From assembly GCA_964596165.1 (NCBI GenBank), contig CAZQTW010000015.1, forward strand, positions 33,602 to 97,601: a DNA stretch of 64,000 bases, given 5' to 3'. Shown here piece after piece: positions 9,272 to 18,201 of this stretch (positions are counted from its first letter, which is position 1; each line of letters begins with the position of its first letter). Both the position numbers and the translations under genes were made by a program. The notes beneath the pieces were generated by a model that did no database searches, was not told where the DNA came from, and saw nothing but the letters and a program-made list of their open reading frames with translations. Source of the DNA: CAYUQT01 sp964596165. GTDB taxonomy: Bacteria; Planctomycetota; Phycisphaerae; UBA1845; JAFGLZ01.

Positions 9272-9630
9272 GAACTCGCCCCCAATGCCTGTGTCAGCGC
9301 CGCTTTCTCGTCACTGGCCAGATGAATGATCGAACCGATCCGGAGAAAGTCGAGCGCCTGCCGTACCCGTGGGGGAATCGAGTGCAACACGAGCATTCCC
9401 CCGTTTTCCTTGAATCGCTTATGAGACGTGATCAACCAGCCGATCCCGCTCGAGTCAATGAAGGTCGTCTTGGCCATGTCGACCAGGACCTTTCGTTCGT
9501 AACACGGTTCGCCCAAGAGGTCGGTGAACAAATCCGCCCCCCCATCGACCATGACGGCGGCGGTGACATCCCCCTCGCATCCCGTGCGGACGATCGCCTC
9601 ATCGGCACCCGACACCAAAGACAGCTTCAT
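9268..9630 (-). CDS. STAS-domain protein (anti-sigma factor antagonist-like)
   Basis: 120 aa from the ATG at 9630, with GGAG 8 nt upstream. The fold segments of a SpoIIAA-type STAS domain are clear: a hydrophobic first half, KVLVDMAKTTFIDSSGIGWL with the phosphorylatable Ser of the DSSG loop near residue 60, then an amphipathic helix (LITSHKRFKENGG) and VLHSIPPRVRQALDFL. STAS proteins bind a serine kinase or anti-sigma partner and switch state by phosphorylation. No kinase or PP2C phosphatase gene is adjacent. Its 4-bp overlap with the ATPase gene is the main hint to its role. Confidence 0.85.
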   Translation of the reverse strand: MKLSLVSGADEAIVRTGCEGDVTAAVMVDGGADLFTDLLGEPCYERKVLVDMAKTTFIDSSGIGWLITSHKRFKENGGMLVLHSIPPRVRQALDFLRIGSIIHLASDEKAALTQALGASS

Positions 9631-9662
9631 CCTCGCGTCTCCGTCGAACGTGACAGGCGACC

Positions 9663-9690
9663 ACAATAGCAATTCAAAGCGGTTACGCAA
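9663..9690 (-). promoter_or_regulatory. Possible promoter of the STAS-ATPase operon
   Basis: On the minus strand TTGCGT (9685-9690) is separated by 16 nt from TATTGT (9663-9668). This lies about 35 bp upstream of the STAS start. Sequence match only. Confidence 0.4.
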
Positions 9691-9967
9691 GATCGCGCAC
9701 GGGGATTGACCGCCCCCTTCTCGTCCCCTATCGGCATCCCGGCGTCGCGACCTGATCAAAAGCCTCTCAAACTCATGCTAACGGCACGCAGCTACCCCGA
9801 CGCCGGCGGTCTTGGAGCCGAATGACGTTGCGCGTCTCCGGCGCCGCACAATCGATACCGAATCCGAACCTCGGGACAGAAAACGCCCTTCATGGGATTG
9901 CCGGTCTCACGCGTCCATCCGCTCCCGGCCTGCGCCGGTTGGCAACGGAACGCGTGCGGCGGTCCGT
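9691..9967. other. Gene-free spacer
   Basis: Together with the promoter this makes a 337-bp gap between the STAS start and the end of the second Gfo/Idh/MocA gene. I see no convincing ORF, hairpin or RNA in it. Confidence 0.5.
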
Positions 9968-11227
9968 CTACAACTTCCAGGGCGCCCGCATCGGACGTTC
10001 CAGAAACGTGTTGGCCTCCTCGTCACCGACGAAGGTCTCCTGCGCCGGGTCCCACCTGAGTTTACGGCCCGTCCAGCGCGCGATGTTGCCGAGGTGGCAC
10101 ATGGTCGCAGTCCGGTGGCCGATCTCGACGTCGGCCACGGGCATCTTTCGGGACCGGATGCAGTCCAGCCAGTTCTGCATGTGATGGAGGCTCTTGTAGA
10201 GATGTACGTCGGAGCCGCTCAAGGGTTCCTTGCCCAATTCCACGGGATCGCACACGCACTTGCCGCGATCGATGAGAATCTTGCCCTTCTCGCCGATGAA
10301 CAGCCCGCCTCCGTGCGGTCCCTTGTCGTCCAGCTTGACCATGATTCCGTTGGCGTATTTGAAGGTTACGGGACATTTGAGCCCTTGGCCCTCGGGCCAA
10401 ACCTCGACCGGGCCGCTTTCGTCCATGCCGAGCGCCCACTGGATGATGTCCAGCCCGTGCGCGCCCCAGCCCGTCATCTCGCCGCCGGACCAGGCCCGGA
10501 ACGATATCCAGCCGGCCTCGGTTCCGCGCACACGGGGCAAATAGATCTCCTCGTGATAGGGGTGCAACGGCGTCTGACCCAGCCACATGTCCCAATCCAA
10601 ACCTTCTGGAACGGGCTGTTCGGGCAGGTTCGGTTCCCACGGACTTGGATAGTTGTTGGCGTGGACGACCTGGATCTTCCCGATCCGGCCATTGCGGACG
10701 AGTTCGCAGCCGAATCGGCACTGTTCCATCGACCGCTGCTGGCTGCCGGTCTGAAAGACCCGCTTGTGCTTGCGGACGGCCTCGACCATCGCCCGCCCTT
10801 CGCGGACGGTCAGCGTCATGGGCTTTTCGCAGTAGACGTCCTTGCCGGCCTGGCAGGCGTGGATCGAGTTCAGGGCGTGCCAGTGATCCGGCGTGGTGAC
10901 GATGACGGCATCGACCTCCTTCGACTCAAGCAGTTTGCGATAGTCCTTGTGCGTCTTCCACGACCTGCCCTTGGCTAATTCGTCGAGGCGCCTCTGGTTG
11001 ACGTCGCTGATGGCCACGATCTGCGCGTCTTTGGGCAGGTTCATGATCTCGCGTGCCCGCCGCCCGACACCGATGTAGCCGATATTGATGCGATCGTTGG
11101 CCCCCGGGCGGCCCGGAGCGGCAAGCACACCGGAGGGGATCAGATACGGGAGCGCCGACGCCGACGCCGCGAGTCTCGCCCCCTTGACCAAGAACGTCCG
11201 ACGTGAAGACCCATTCAAGCCAGCCAC
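9968..11227 (-). CDS. Tat-exported Gfo/Idh/MocA family oxidoreductase (second copy)
   Basis: 419 aa from a GTG at 11227, chosen because AGGGAGGAG lies 5 nt before it. An ATG at 11266 would add 13 residues and is the alternative. The Tat motif SSRRTFLVKGARLAASASAL occurs within the first 25 residues. The Rossmann segment is IGYIGVGRRAREI; VIVTTPDHWHALNS and YCEKPMTLTVREGRAM give the canonical EKP motif, unlike the QKP form of the copy at 5776. The C-terminal domain includes FRAWSGGEMTGWGAHGLDI, a metal/sugar-site-like segment. It belongs to the secreted planctomycete-type clade; the substrate is unknown. Confidence 0.87.
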   Translation of the reverse strand: MAGLNGSSRRTFLVKGARLAASASALPYLIPSGVLAAPGRPGANDRINIGYIGVGRRAREIMNLPKDAQIVAISDVNQRRLDELAKGRSWKTHKDYRKLLESKEVDAVIVTTPDHWHALNSIHACQAGKDVYCEKPMTLTVREGRAMVEAVRKHKRVFQTGSQQRSMEQCRFGCELVRNGRIGKIQVVHANNYPSPWEPNLPEQPVPEGLDWDMWLGQTPLHPYHEEIYLPRVRGTEAGWISFRAWSGGEMTGWGAHGLDIIQWALGMDESGPVEVWPEGQGLKCPVTFKYANGIMVKLDDKGPHGGGLFIGEKGKILIDRGKCVCDPVELGKEPLSGSDVHLYKSLHHMQNWLDCIRSRKMPVADVEIGHRTATMCHLGNIARWTGRKLRWDPAQETFVGDEEANTFLERPMRAPWKL

Positions 11228-11284
11228 CGTCTCTCCTCCCTTGGCTGCCTGCGCAGCTTGGCGCATATGCCTCTACAAAGCATG

Positions 11285-11683
11285 TTACGAAACGTGAGGT
11301 CGAATTGCGTCGCGGACCTTGCGCGCGATACTCACCGCCTCCTCCGCATCAGCACGGGTGATAGGGTCCCATTCACCGGGATAGCGGACCTCAACCGAGT
11401 AGCGATTGATGGTGGCCATCTCTCCGCGGTCGAGATCGAAATTGACTTCAGTCGACAGCAGATGAAGTAGATCCAGCAGATCATGCGTCTTCGGGAACGG
11501 CACGGAACGAAGCGTCAGAAGCGCCTTAAGGTACTTCTCCGCACACTGCTGAGCGTGAAAGCAGACGGTTCCAAGCGGGCAATCTTCCGTCAACGTCAGC
11601 GTGTGATCGGCGTTCCTGAGATCTTCCTCCGCCTTCTCCATCCACTGACGGACCAGTCGCAGGGTCTCAGGCCGCTCGTTCAT
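11285..11683 (-). CDS. HEPN-domain protein of an MNT-HEPN pair
   Basis: 132 aa from ATG 11683, preceded by GGGGAGGG at a good distance. It has the PF05168 HEPN signature: WMEKAEEDLRNADHTL, CFHAQQCAEKYLKALL, and KTHDLLDLLHLL. Near the C terminus RDAIRPH gives an Rx5H pattern compatible with the HEPN ribonuclease motif, but it is at the extreme end and may not be the true active site. The start overlaps the upstream nucleotidyltransferase by 17 bp. Such pairs act as toxin-antitoxin modules in which MNT AMPylates HEPN; by family, HEPN is the toxin. Confidence 0.85.
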   Translation of the reverse strand: MNERPETLRLVRQWMEKAEEDLRNADHTLTLTEDCPLGTVCFHAQQCAEKYLKALLTLRSVPFPKTHDLLDLLHLLSTEVNFDLDRGEMATINRYSVEVRYPGEWDPITRADAEEAVSIARKVRDAIRPHVS

Positions 11684-12023
11684 AGAGTACCCTCCCCTCG
11701 CGAAGCGCCGGGTAGATAATGCCTCCCACGACGTCGCGGTACCGTTCGACCTCATCCGGTGTCACCACGATAATGTCCTTAGGCAAGCCTACGTCTGCCA
11801 ACGCCGCGTCGATTTGGGCCGCGTGTTTGCGCTTCGATGTCGTCACGCGGGTGACCACCAGGAGATCTACATCGCTGTCGGGTCCCGGATTTCCTCGCGC
11901 AAACGAACCAAATAGAATGATCTTCTCGGGTTGGAAATGGTGCACAATCCGGCGGACCATTTCCGCGATCTTGGCCTCGGACTGTTCTACTCGATCACCG
12001 TTCACAATGGTTGCCCTCGTCAC
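11667..12023 (-). CDS. MNT-type nucleotidyltransferase (antitoxin-like)
   Basis: 118 aa; the start is a GTG at 12023, with GTG 12005 possible. The minimal nucleotidyltransferase motif is intact: GSFARGNPGPDSDVDLLV near residue 39, with GS and the DxD metal ligands, and a third acidic position downstream (QIDAAL). MNT proteins AMPylate tyrosines of the partner HEPN protein to neutralise it. The gene comes first and overlaps the HEPN gene by 17 bp, giving coupled translation. Confidence 0.86.
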   Translation of the reverse strand: MTRATIVNGDRVEQSEAKIAEMVRRIVHHFQPEKIILFGSFARGNPGPDSDVDLLVVTRVTTSKRKHAAQIDAALADVGLPKDIIVVTPDEVERYRDVVGGIIYPALREGRVLYERAA

Positions 12024-12047
12024 AGCCCCTTCGGGAAGTGAAACATC

Positions 12048-12074
12048 ATTCTACAGTGCGAGGCGCGTGTCGAA
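12048..12074 (-). promoter_or_regulatory. Possible promoter of the MNT-HEPN pair
   Basis: TAGAAT on the minus strand (12048-12053) is a good -10. TTCGAC (12069-12074) lies 15 nt upstream as a weak -35. The start would be about 18 nt before the GTG at 12023. Confidence 0.3.
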
Positions 12075-12151
12075 CACTCTGTCAGGCGATTCGAGTCGTG
12101 TCATCCGCTCGAGGCGGACAATGCGCCAGACGACCAGGCCCGCGATCCTCC

Positions 12152-13354
12152 CTACCGCCCAAGCACGTCCCGAATCACCTCAAGATAACCCATCTTGTAC
12201 ACCGTGTCAGGCTCGAGATAGCTGCCTTCCGTCCATTCGTTCCATGCGTTGATCGTCAGGATCTTCGGACCGGACTTTTGGTCATCCAGAAAGGCCTTGC
12301 ACTTCGCCAGTGCCCGCTTGAACTCCTCGGGGGTGTTGCCCACCAGGACGGTCGTGAACGGATAACCGTGGTGTTTGTACTCGTCGGTTTGCCTCGTCCG
12401 CGGGCTAGGGTCCCAGCCCATGCTCACGTTGGGGTAGTAGGGCACCTTCCACTGCGCCCGAAACTTCGGCCACAGTGCCGCCGACCGGTCGGCCCATTCC
12501 CTATAGGAGGCGGTCGGAAACGTGTTCGGGTAGTCGTGGTGCACCCAGCAGTACGACGTGACGCTGTCGAAGCCCAGCTTGGCCAGCATCTCCTCGGGGT
12601 TCTTCACGGTCCGCTCGTTGGGCAGAATCTTGATGCCCCACATCACCGCATTTAGATGCAGCTCGCCGACGCCGGCGGCCTTGGCCCTGGCGCGAAAACC
12701 GTCGATCGCCTCGCGGGCCTTCTCGATGCCGCCGAGCCCGTCCACGAGCGTCATCAACTCGTAGATTGAGAAGTATGGCCTCCCCTCGATCCGCCAGTAG
12801 TTCGGTTGAGAGAAGTAGGTCTTGATGATGTGGTCGGTCGCCTTCTCCCACGTCTCGCCCGTGACCGGACCTGGGTAGAGCAGCTCGGCCTTCTTGCCTG
12901 CCTTGGCCGGGAAGATGTCGATCCAGTCGTGATTGGCCCACATCAGAGCGAACTTCACTCGATCGCGATTCCTTGCCTTGAGAAACCCTCTCTCCAGGCA
13001 TCGGTCGAGATAAGGCCCTCTATCATGCCAATACCAGTCGAAGATCCATGCCGTCACGCCGTGGTCGGCAGCGGCATCAATCTTCCTGGCCATCACGTTC
13101 GGATCGGACTCGTCCTCATAGCCCCACAGCGGCACTTTGGGTTGAGCGTGACCTTCGAATCGCGGCTTGGCGGCCCTGATCAGATCCCATTCGGTCCAGC
13201 CAGGGCCGTACCGTTCCTCATTACGCGGATCGGGGTGATAGCTCGGGAAGTAGTAGGCAGCGACCTGATACCGATCGGCGGCCGAAGCGGCGTTCATGGC
13301 CAATCCCCCGATAAGGAGCAGACACAGGATGACGGTGATGCCAGGCGACCTCAC
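12152..13354 (-). CDS. Secreted WbsX-family (GH99-like) protein
   Basis: 400 aa from a GTG at 13354 that has AAAGGAG 5 nt upstream; the ATG at 13381 lacks a site and would lengthen the signal. A signal peptide follows (ITVILCLLLIGGLAMNAASA). The remainder is one WbsX domain: VAAYYFPSYHPDPRNEERYG, GWTEWDLI, QPKVPLWGYEDE, HGVTAWIFDWYWH, the middle GRPYFSIYEL, and the closing INAWNEWTEGSYLEPDT. WbsX proteins are TIM-barrel relatives of GH99 once annotated as glycosyltransferases; secretion argues for glycan hydrolysis. A close paralogue is fused to a beta-propeller at 37326-39470. Confidence 0.85.
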   Translation of the reverse strand: MRSPGITVILCLLLIGGLAMNAASAADRYQVAAYYFPSYHPDPRNEERYGPGWTEWDLIRAAKPRFEGHAQPKVPLWGYEDESDPNVMARKIDAAADHGVTAWIFDWYWHDRGPYLDRCLERGFLKARNRDRVKFALMWANHDWIDIFPAKAGKKAELLYPGPVTGETWEKATDHIIKTYFSQPNYWRIEGRPYFSIYELMTLVDGLGGIEKAREAIDGFRARAKAAGVGELHLNAVMWGIKILPNERTVKNPEEMLAKLGFDSVTSYCWVHHDYPNTFPTASYREWADRSAALWPKFRAQWKVPYYPNVSMGWDPSPRTRQTDEYKHHGYPFTTVLVGNTPEEFKRALAKCKAFLDDQKSGPKILTINAWNEWTEGSYLEPDTVYKMGYLEVIRDVLGR

Positions 13355-13476
13355 GTGAACTCCTTTCGACGAGGGCCCCATGCCATTGTGTGTTGGGATG
13401 GGGCGCGATTTTGCCCCCCTTGCGGTATCATGCCCGACAAAGCAAGGGAATCATTATCATAACTGGACCGTCTGCA

Positions 13477-14670
13477 ATGTCACATACCGCGAATTCCCCA
13501 GGAACAACACTGCATGGCTGGCCAACCGCAGTGGAAGAGCTTCTACAGCGCCTGGTTAGCTTCAACACCGTCAATCCGAAGATGTCCGGCCGACCGGCCG
13601 ACGAGGCCGGGATGGCGGACTATCTGGCCTCGCTCGCCGCGGGAGCGGGGTTCACCAGCCGTCGATTGCCCGTTCCCGACGAGGCGGACAACCTGCTGAT
13701 CACGCACCGCGTACGTGATGGTGCTCCCTGGATACTCTTTGTCAGTCACATGGACACCGTCGACGTCGAGCCGACGATGCCGGAACCGTTTGTCGGCCGG
13801 ATCCGTGAGGGGCGGATCTACGGCCGCGGTGCTTGCGACACCAAGGGTACAGGCGCCGCCGCGTTCTGGGCGCTCCGGCAGTACGCATCTCAACGCGATC
13901 AGCCCAACAACGTTGCGATCCTCTTCACCGTCGACGAAGAGAATCATAAGGGCGGCATCCTGTCGTTCATCAACCATGACCTGTCGGCACTGGGTTGGCG
14001 GCCGGCGGGGGCGATCGTCTGCGAACCGACGGATCTTCATCCGATTGTTGCGCACAATGGACTGGTGCGATGGCGGATTCGGACGCGCGGCGTCTCGGCC
14101 CATTCCTCCGACCCGAGTCGCGGCCGGTCGGCAATCAGCATGATGTGCAAGGTCGTTCAAGCCATCGAGTCGCGGTACATCCCGGCCCTTTCCGCCGAGC
14201 ATTCGCTGACGGGCAAGGCCCAGTGCAGCATCAACCTGATCAAGGGCGGGACGGTGATCAACGCCATCCCGGCCGACTGTGAAGTCCATATCGACCGGCG
14301 CGTCGTGCCCGGTGAGGACCCGGCAAGCGTCCTTCCAGCCGTCGAGCGGATCCTCGACGATCTCCGCCGTGAGGACCCGAACCTGAACGTCGAGCAGGAT
14401 CAGGCGTTCGTCGACCCATCGCTCGATTCGACCGCCAATCGGCAATGGACGGCCCGCATTGGAGCGGTCCTGAGCAAGCTGGGCCTTGATCCGACGCCGT
14501 TGGGCGCCAAGTACGGCACGGAGGCCAGCAACCTCGGACAGGCGGGCATCGAGGCCGTTGTGATCGGCCCCGGCAGCGTGGCCCAGGCCCACACGATCGA
14601 CGAGTGGCTTGCCCTGGACCAACTCAGGCTTGCATGCGACCTGTACCTCGAAATAATGAAGCGCCCATAA
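13477..14670 (+). CDS. M20 family metallopeptidase (ArgE/DapE-like deacylase)
   Basis: 397 aa from ATG 13477; an in-frame GTG at 13390 would add 29 unlikely residues. Zinc ligands of the M20 family are present: SHMDTVD near residue 91, GRGACDTKG near 120, the catalytic pair DEENHKGG near 153, CEPTDLHPIVAHNG, and GTEASNLGQAG near the C terminus. The dimerisation domain has HSSDPSRGRSAI. The form resembles acetylornithine deacetylase/succinyl-diaminopimelate desuccinylase. It is followed 14 bp later by an amidohydrolase, so the two probably form an operon that hydrolyses amides or lactones; the substrate is unknown. Confidence 0.85.
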   Translation: MSHTANSPGTTLHGWPTAVEELLQRLVSFNTVNPKMSGRPADEAGMADYLASLAAGAGFTSRRLPVPDEADNLLITHRVRDGAPWILFVSHMDTVDVEPTMPEPFVGRIREGRIYGRGACDTKGTGAAAFWALRQYASQRDQPNNVAILFTVDEENHKGGILSFINHDLSALGWRPAGAIVCEPTDLHPIVAHNGLVRWRIRTRGVSAHSSDPSRGRSAISMMCKVVQAIESRYIPALSAEHSLTGKAQCSINLIKGGTVINAIPADCEVHIDRRVVPGEDPASVLPAVERILDDLRREDPNLNVEQDQAFVDPSLDSTANRQWTARIGAVLSKLGLDPTPLGAKYGTEASNLGQAGIEAVVIGPGSVAQAHTIDEWLALDQLRLACDLYLEIMKRP

Positions 14671-14684
14671 TAAGGAGTCCCACC

Positions 14685-15545
14685 ATGTCCGACATGCCGA
14701 TACGCGCCGACGCCCACATCCACCTCTTCGAGACGAGTTTCCTGGGCGGTTCGTTCACGAAGCGACCCGGCGTGCGGATCAATGAGGTGGCACTCTACAA
14801 GTCGTTGGCCGACGATCACGGCGTGAAGGCCGCACTGGTCGTCGGGTATGCGGGGACGACGTGGGCCGCGGGCAACAACGCCTTCCTGGTCCGGATTATT
14901 CCTCAGCACGAGTGGGTTCGGCCGACCGCGTACGTCGACATGCCGGATACGCTGACGGTATCGATATTGGAGGAACGCCGGCAGCAGGGATTCGTCGGCG
15001 TCAGCTTCTACATCTGGGCCCAGGACAAGGCCGATTCCCTCGGACGCGTGACCGATGACATCTGGGCATGGTTGACGGCCCACCGCTGGCTGATCAGCAC
15101 AAACTCGATGCCGGCGTTTTGGCCGGCGTGGATCCCGGTTCTGAAGCGATTCCCCGAGATTCGCTTGGTCATGTCGCACTTGGGTCAGCCCCAGGCGGTG
15201 TCCGAGCCGCCGCCCGCCGATGTGGTCCGCAAGAACATGAGCGCGATCGTCGCGCTCGCCCAGTTTCCGGGTCCTCGAGTCAAACTGAGCGGGTTCTACG
15301 GGTGCACGATCCCCCGCCACGAGTATCCCCATCAGGCCGCCTGGCCCTATGTCCAGGCCTTGATCAAGGAGTTCGGCGTCGGACGGCTGGTGTGGGGCTC
15401 CGACTTCAGCCCGTGCCTCGATCACCTGACGTTCCCGCAGACATTCGGCGTGTTCTCAAAGATGCCGTTCCTCAGCGACGCCGATCGCCGGCGGATTGAA
15501 GGCCGGAACCTCCTCGACCTGCTCGGCGAGGTCAAGACGGGCTGA
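14685..15545 (+). CDS. Amidohydrolase family 2 (TIM-barrel) protein
   Basis: 286 aa, start at 14685 supported by AAGGAG 7 nt before the ATG. It follows PF04909: ADAHIHLFE with the HxH metal motif at the N terminus, LVMSHLGQP with a metal His, and VWGSDFSPCLDHLTF carrying the catalytic Asp. Related enzymes hydrolyse sugar lactones or decarboxylate carboxylic acids. Its end overlaps the end of the convergent gene by 14 bp. Confidence 0.82.
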   Translation: MSDMPIRADAHIHLFETSFLGGSFTKRPGVRINEVALYKSLADDHGVKAALVVGYAGTTWAAGNNAFLVRIIPQHEWVRPTAYVDMPDTLTVSILEERRQQGFVGVSFYIWAQDKADSLGRVTDDIWAWLTAHRWLISTNSMPAFWPAWIPVLKRFPEIRLVMSHLGQPQAVSEPPPADVVRKNMSAIVALAQFPGPRVKLSGFYGCTIPRHEYPHQAAWPYVQALIKEFGVGRLVWGSDFSPCLDHLTFPQTFGVFSKMPFLSDADRRRIEGRNLLDLLGEVKTG

Positions 15546-18033
15546 CAAGAAGATCGAAGACCTGATCGCCCTGCCGGCTCGGCAAATCCTTCGTGAATCT
15601 GTCATTGCCCGTTCGCGGCTCGAAGGTGGCCGTCACCCGCAAGCGTACCGCGTGCGTTCCCGTGCTGCCCGCCGGCGGTGTGCCGGTCAGCACGCCGGTC
15701 TTGGGATCGACCGACAGCCACTTCGGACCTTCGGCCAGGGCGAAGCTGAGCAATTCCTGTTCCCAAAACTTGTTCTCCGGTTGCTCGTACCGGTGCTGGA
15801 GGTCGCCCATGTCGCGGATGGTTTTGGGTTCATACCGATATGCCTCGCCGATGCGGGCCCCCACCACAGGTTTGGTCCAAATGAACGGATGCGGCATCTC
15901 GACGTAATCGCTGCACCCGCTGTGCGTGCCGTGGCGATCGACGGCCACAACACGATAATAGCACCGGTTCAGATTCTCCCCGCGCTCGACACCGGGGGGT
16001 ATCCGTTCGATTGCGGCGCTGCCGGCCACGATCATTTTCGTTTCGGTCGTCCGACCCAGGTAGTTACCGGGCACCTTACCCAGCGTCGCAACCTCGTGGG
16101 GCTCTTTGGCGACGCTGAATCCCTTGATGTCGCTGCCGTAGACCTCGTAAGCCACGGGGCGCTCGCCGCGCGGATTCGGTTGCCACGACAGGGTGAATAC
16201 CCCGTCGCCCGGGACCAACGTGACGGCAACCGGCACGCGCGGGCCGGCCCAGCGGAATGTCCGGGTTTGGGTCCAATCGCTCCAGATGCCCTTGTCGTTC
16301 TGGGCGCGAACTTGCCAATGGTACGTCTCCTCCGGCGAATAGATGCCCCAGAACGGCACCGCGAACTCGTTGCCCTTGTAGATCACATCCAGGCCCGGTC
16401 GATAGGGATACCGCATCGCGGGGTCTCGGCTGACGCGCAGATGATAGGCGACCGCGCCCGTCGTGGGCTGCCATGTGTAGGCCACAACGTCATTGCGAAG
16501 CGTCCCACCGTCGGGCGGGTGGGTCAACGTCGGCGCCGACAGAGGCCGCGTGGCCGTCGTCTCTCGCCAGCGATACGTCACGCGGACCTTGCGGTCGTCC
16601 TTGGAGTCGTCGGTGTAGACAACCTTGTTGTCCCCCAACCGCAGCCGCGGCAAAGCGATCGGTGAGACCATGACGTCGCCGCAAAGGCTCAGATGGGTCA
16701 GCACAGCCGCCCTCTTCGCACTCTTGGACATCAGCCGAACGCGAACGCCAAACGCATATTTCGGCGGCCCTTGGGTCGGACCGATCGCCTTGTCGATCTC
16801 CACGTCTGCCCGTCTCCCGCCCGGCCCCGTTGATTCCCAAACAGTGATAGGCTTCGTCTTGTCCGTGGACCACGCCTCGATAACCGCCCGGTCGCCGGTG
16901 TCGCGCAGGTGGAAGTCCGCCGTCACCCGCCCGCCGCAGAAGATGAACGGGCTGGTCATCGTGTAGACCAGTTCGCCCCCCGCGCTGTCGCCGGCGACGA
17001 CGGTTCGGCCCTCCGAGGAAGCGCGCGAAACGTCCTGCGCCTCGGTTGCGCCAAAGCGATCCGCGGTCAGAGGCGGTTCGTAGATAACCTTCGAATTGCC
17101 CACGAATCTTCGGCCGTGGCCTTCCTCCTCACGGGCCCACTTGCCGACGTTGTCCCAGCGATACTCCATCCGTTCGCCGGGTCGCAGGTTCACGCGGATC
17201 TGATAGCCCCGGACAATGATCTCGGTCCGTCCGTCGTCACGACCAAACATGGCGGCACAGGACTGGCTGGTCCCCCAGCCACTGAACAGGGGTCCATAGT
17301 GCAGCTCGCGGTGGGCCAGGTCGTGATCGCGCGCAACCGCGTCGCCGCCCACCGGCAGGTTGTTCTCGCGATCAAGATAGAAAACACTCTCATCGATGTC
17401 CATGAACTGCCAACGCTTCTCGGCGAAGACCTCGCACATCATGTGGCCATGAAGACACCGCACGAAGGGCTTGGGCTCACGGAACCCCGCTGCGTGGAAC
17501 AGGCTGGATCCGAACGAACCGGCATCGTCGCACAGCCCCGATCCGAGCCCCATGAGCATTTTGACCGGGTCGTGCATTTCCTGGGGAAAGTGAGAGCCGA
17601 AGATCGGGTCGTCGTGGTGCCGATTTGACCGGCTGAACTCCCAGATGAGATAGATCTTCTCCTGGTCGGTCTTGGCGGAGGCGAGGGCCTCGCGAAGCAG
17701 GCTGTCGATCGTGTACCAGTCACCCCGACCGTTGACGATCACCTTAACGTTTTCAACCGTGGTCGTGCCGACGTTGGCAATCGTCAGCGATTCGTTCGGC
17801 TGCCAGCCGATGTGCCACGTCTCGTTGTGGCGGGTCATGGCGTGGTCCATGTCGACGGTCCCCCCCATGCGGATGCTGTACTCGTGTCGCGGTACGGCGA
17901 TCTCAACCGCGTGTTCCTTCTTCACATGCGGCAGATCGTTGTCCTGCCAAGGCAGCGGCGTCGCGCCGAGCGACGAAGCCGCTACGAGCAGGACGACGCC
18001 GAACGATTGATGCAGGCGAATTGACGCACTCAT
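15532..18033 (-). CDS. Large secreted transglutaminase-like protein with FN3/Ig-like domains
   Basis: 833 aa from ATG 18033, preceded by GGGAGAGG. Signal peptide: FGVVLLVAASSLGATPLP. A transglutaminase-like Cys-His-Asp triad can be read: GLCDDAGSFG near residue 167, CLHGHMMCEVF near 196 and FMDIDES near 211. Residues about 310-480 look like a beta-sandwich. About 480-700 hold two FN3-like repeats (APTLTHPPDGG, VAYHLRVSRD, TYHWQVRAQNDKG). The last about 110 residues resemble a putative-Ig domain (LSVDPKTGVLTGTPPAG). The TG-like domain may be a peptidase or a non-catalytic binding fold. Product identity beyond domains is unknown. Confidence 0.72.
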   Translation of the reverse strand: MSASIRLHQSFGVVLLVAASSLGATPLPWQDNDLPHVKKEHAVEIAVPRHEYSIRMGGTVDMDHAMTRHNETWHIGWQPNESLTIANVGTTTVENVKVIVNGRGDWYTIDSLLREALASAKTDQEKIYLIWEFSRSNRHHDDPIFGSHFPQEMHDPVKMLMGLGSGLCDDAGSFGSSLFHAAGFREPKPFVRCLHGHMMCEVFAEKRWQFMDIDESVFYLDRENNLPVGGDAVARDHDLAHRELHYGPLFSGWGTSQSCAAMFGRDDGRTEIIVRGYQIRVNLRPGERMEYRWDNVGKWAREEEGHGRRFVGNSKVIYEPPLTADRFGATEAQDVSRASSEGRTVVAGDSAGGELVYTMTSPFIFCGGRVTADFHLRDTGDRAVIEAWSTDKTKPITVWESTGPGGRRADVEIDKAIGPTQGPPKYAFGVRVRLMSKSAKRAAVLTHLSLCGDVMVSPIALPRLRLGDNKVVYTDDSKDDRKVRVTYRWRETTATRPLSAPTLTHPPDGGTLRNDVVAYTWQPTTGAVAYHLRVSRDPAMRYPYRPGLDVIYKGNEFAVPFWGIYSPEETYHWQVRAQNDKGIWSDWTQTRTFRWAGPRVPVAVTLVPGDGVFTLSWQPNPRGERPVAYEVYGSDIKGFSVAKEPHEVATLGKVPGNYLGRTTETKMIVAGSAAIERIPPGVERGENLNRCYYRVVAVDRHGTHSGCSDYVEMPHPFIWTKPVVGARIGEAYRYEPKTIRDMGDLQHRYEQPENKFWEQELLSFALAEGPKWLSVDPKTGVLTGTPPAGSTGTHAVRLRVTATFEPRTGNDRFTKDLPSRQGDQVFDLLVSPS

Positions 18034-18201
18034 TGCCTCTCCCTCGCTCAAACACGTCGTATCGAACAACCAGTCGCCGCGTCCTTCCTCCTTGCCAAGG
18101 GGGGATTGAGGGGGCCTGTCCGCGGCTCATTCGGAACGCCGTTCGCAACGCCGGCGTGTCTCCGGCCTGCAACGCGCGCCGCGATACGCCCCTTCATTCA
18201 A

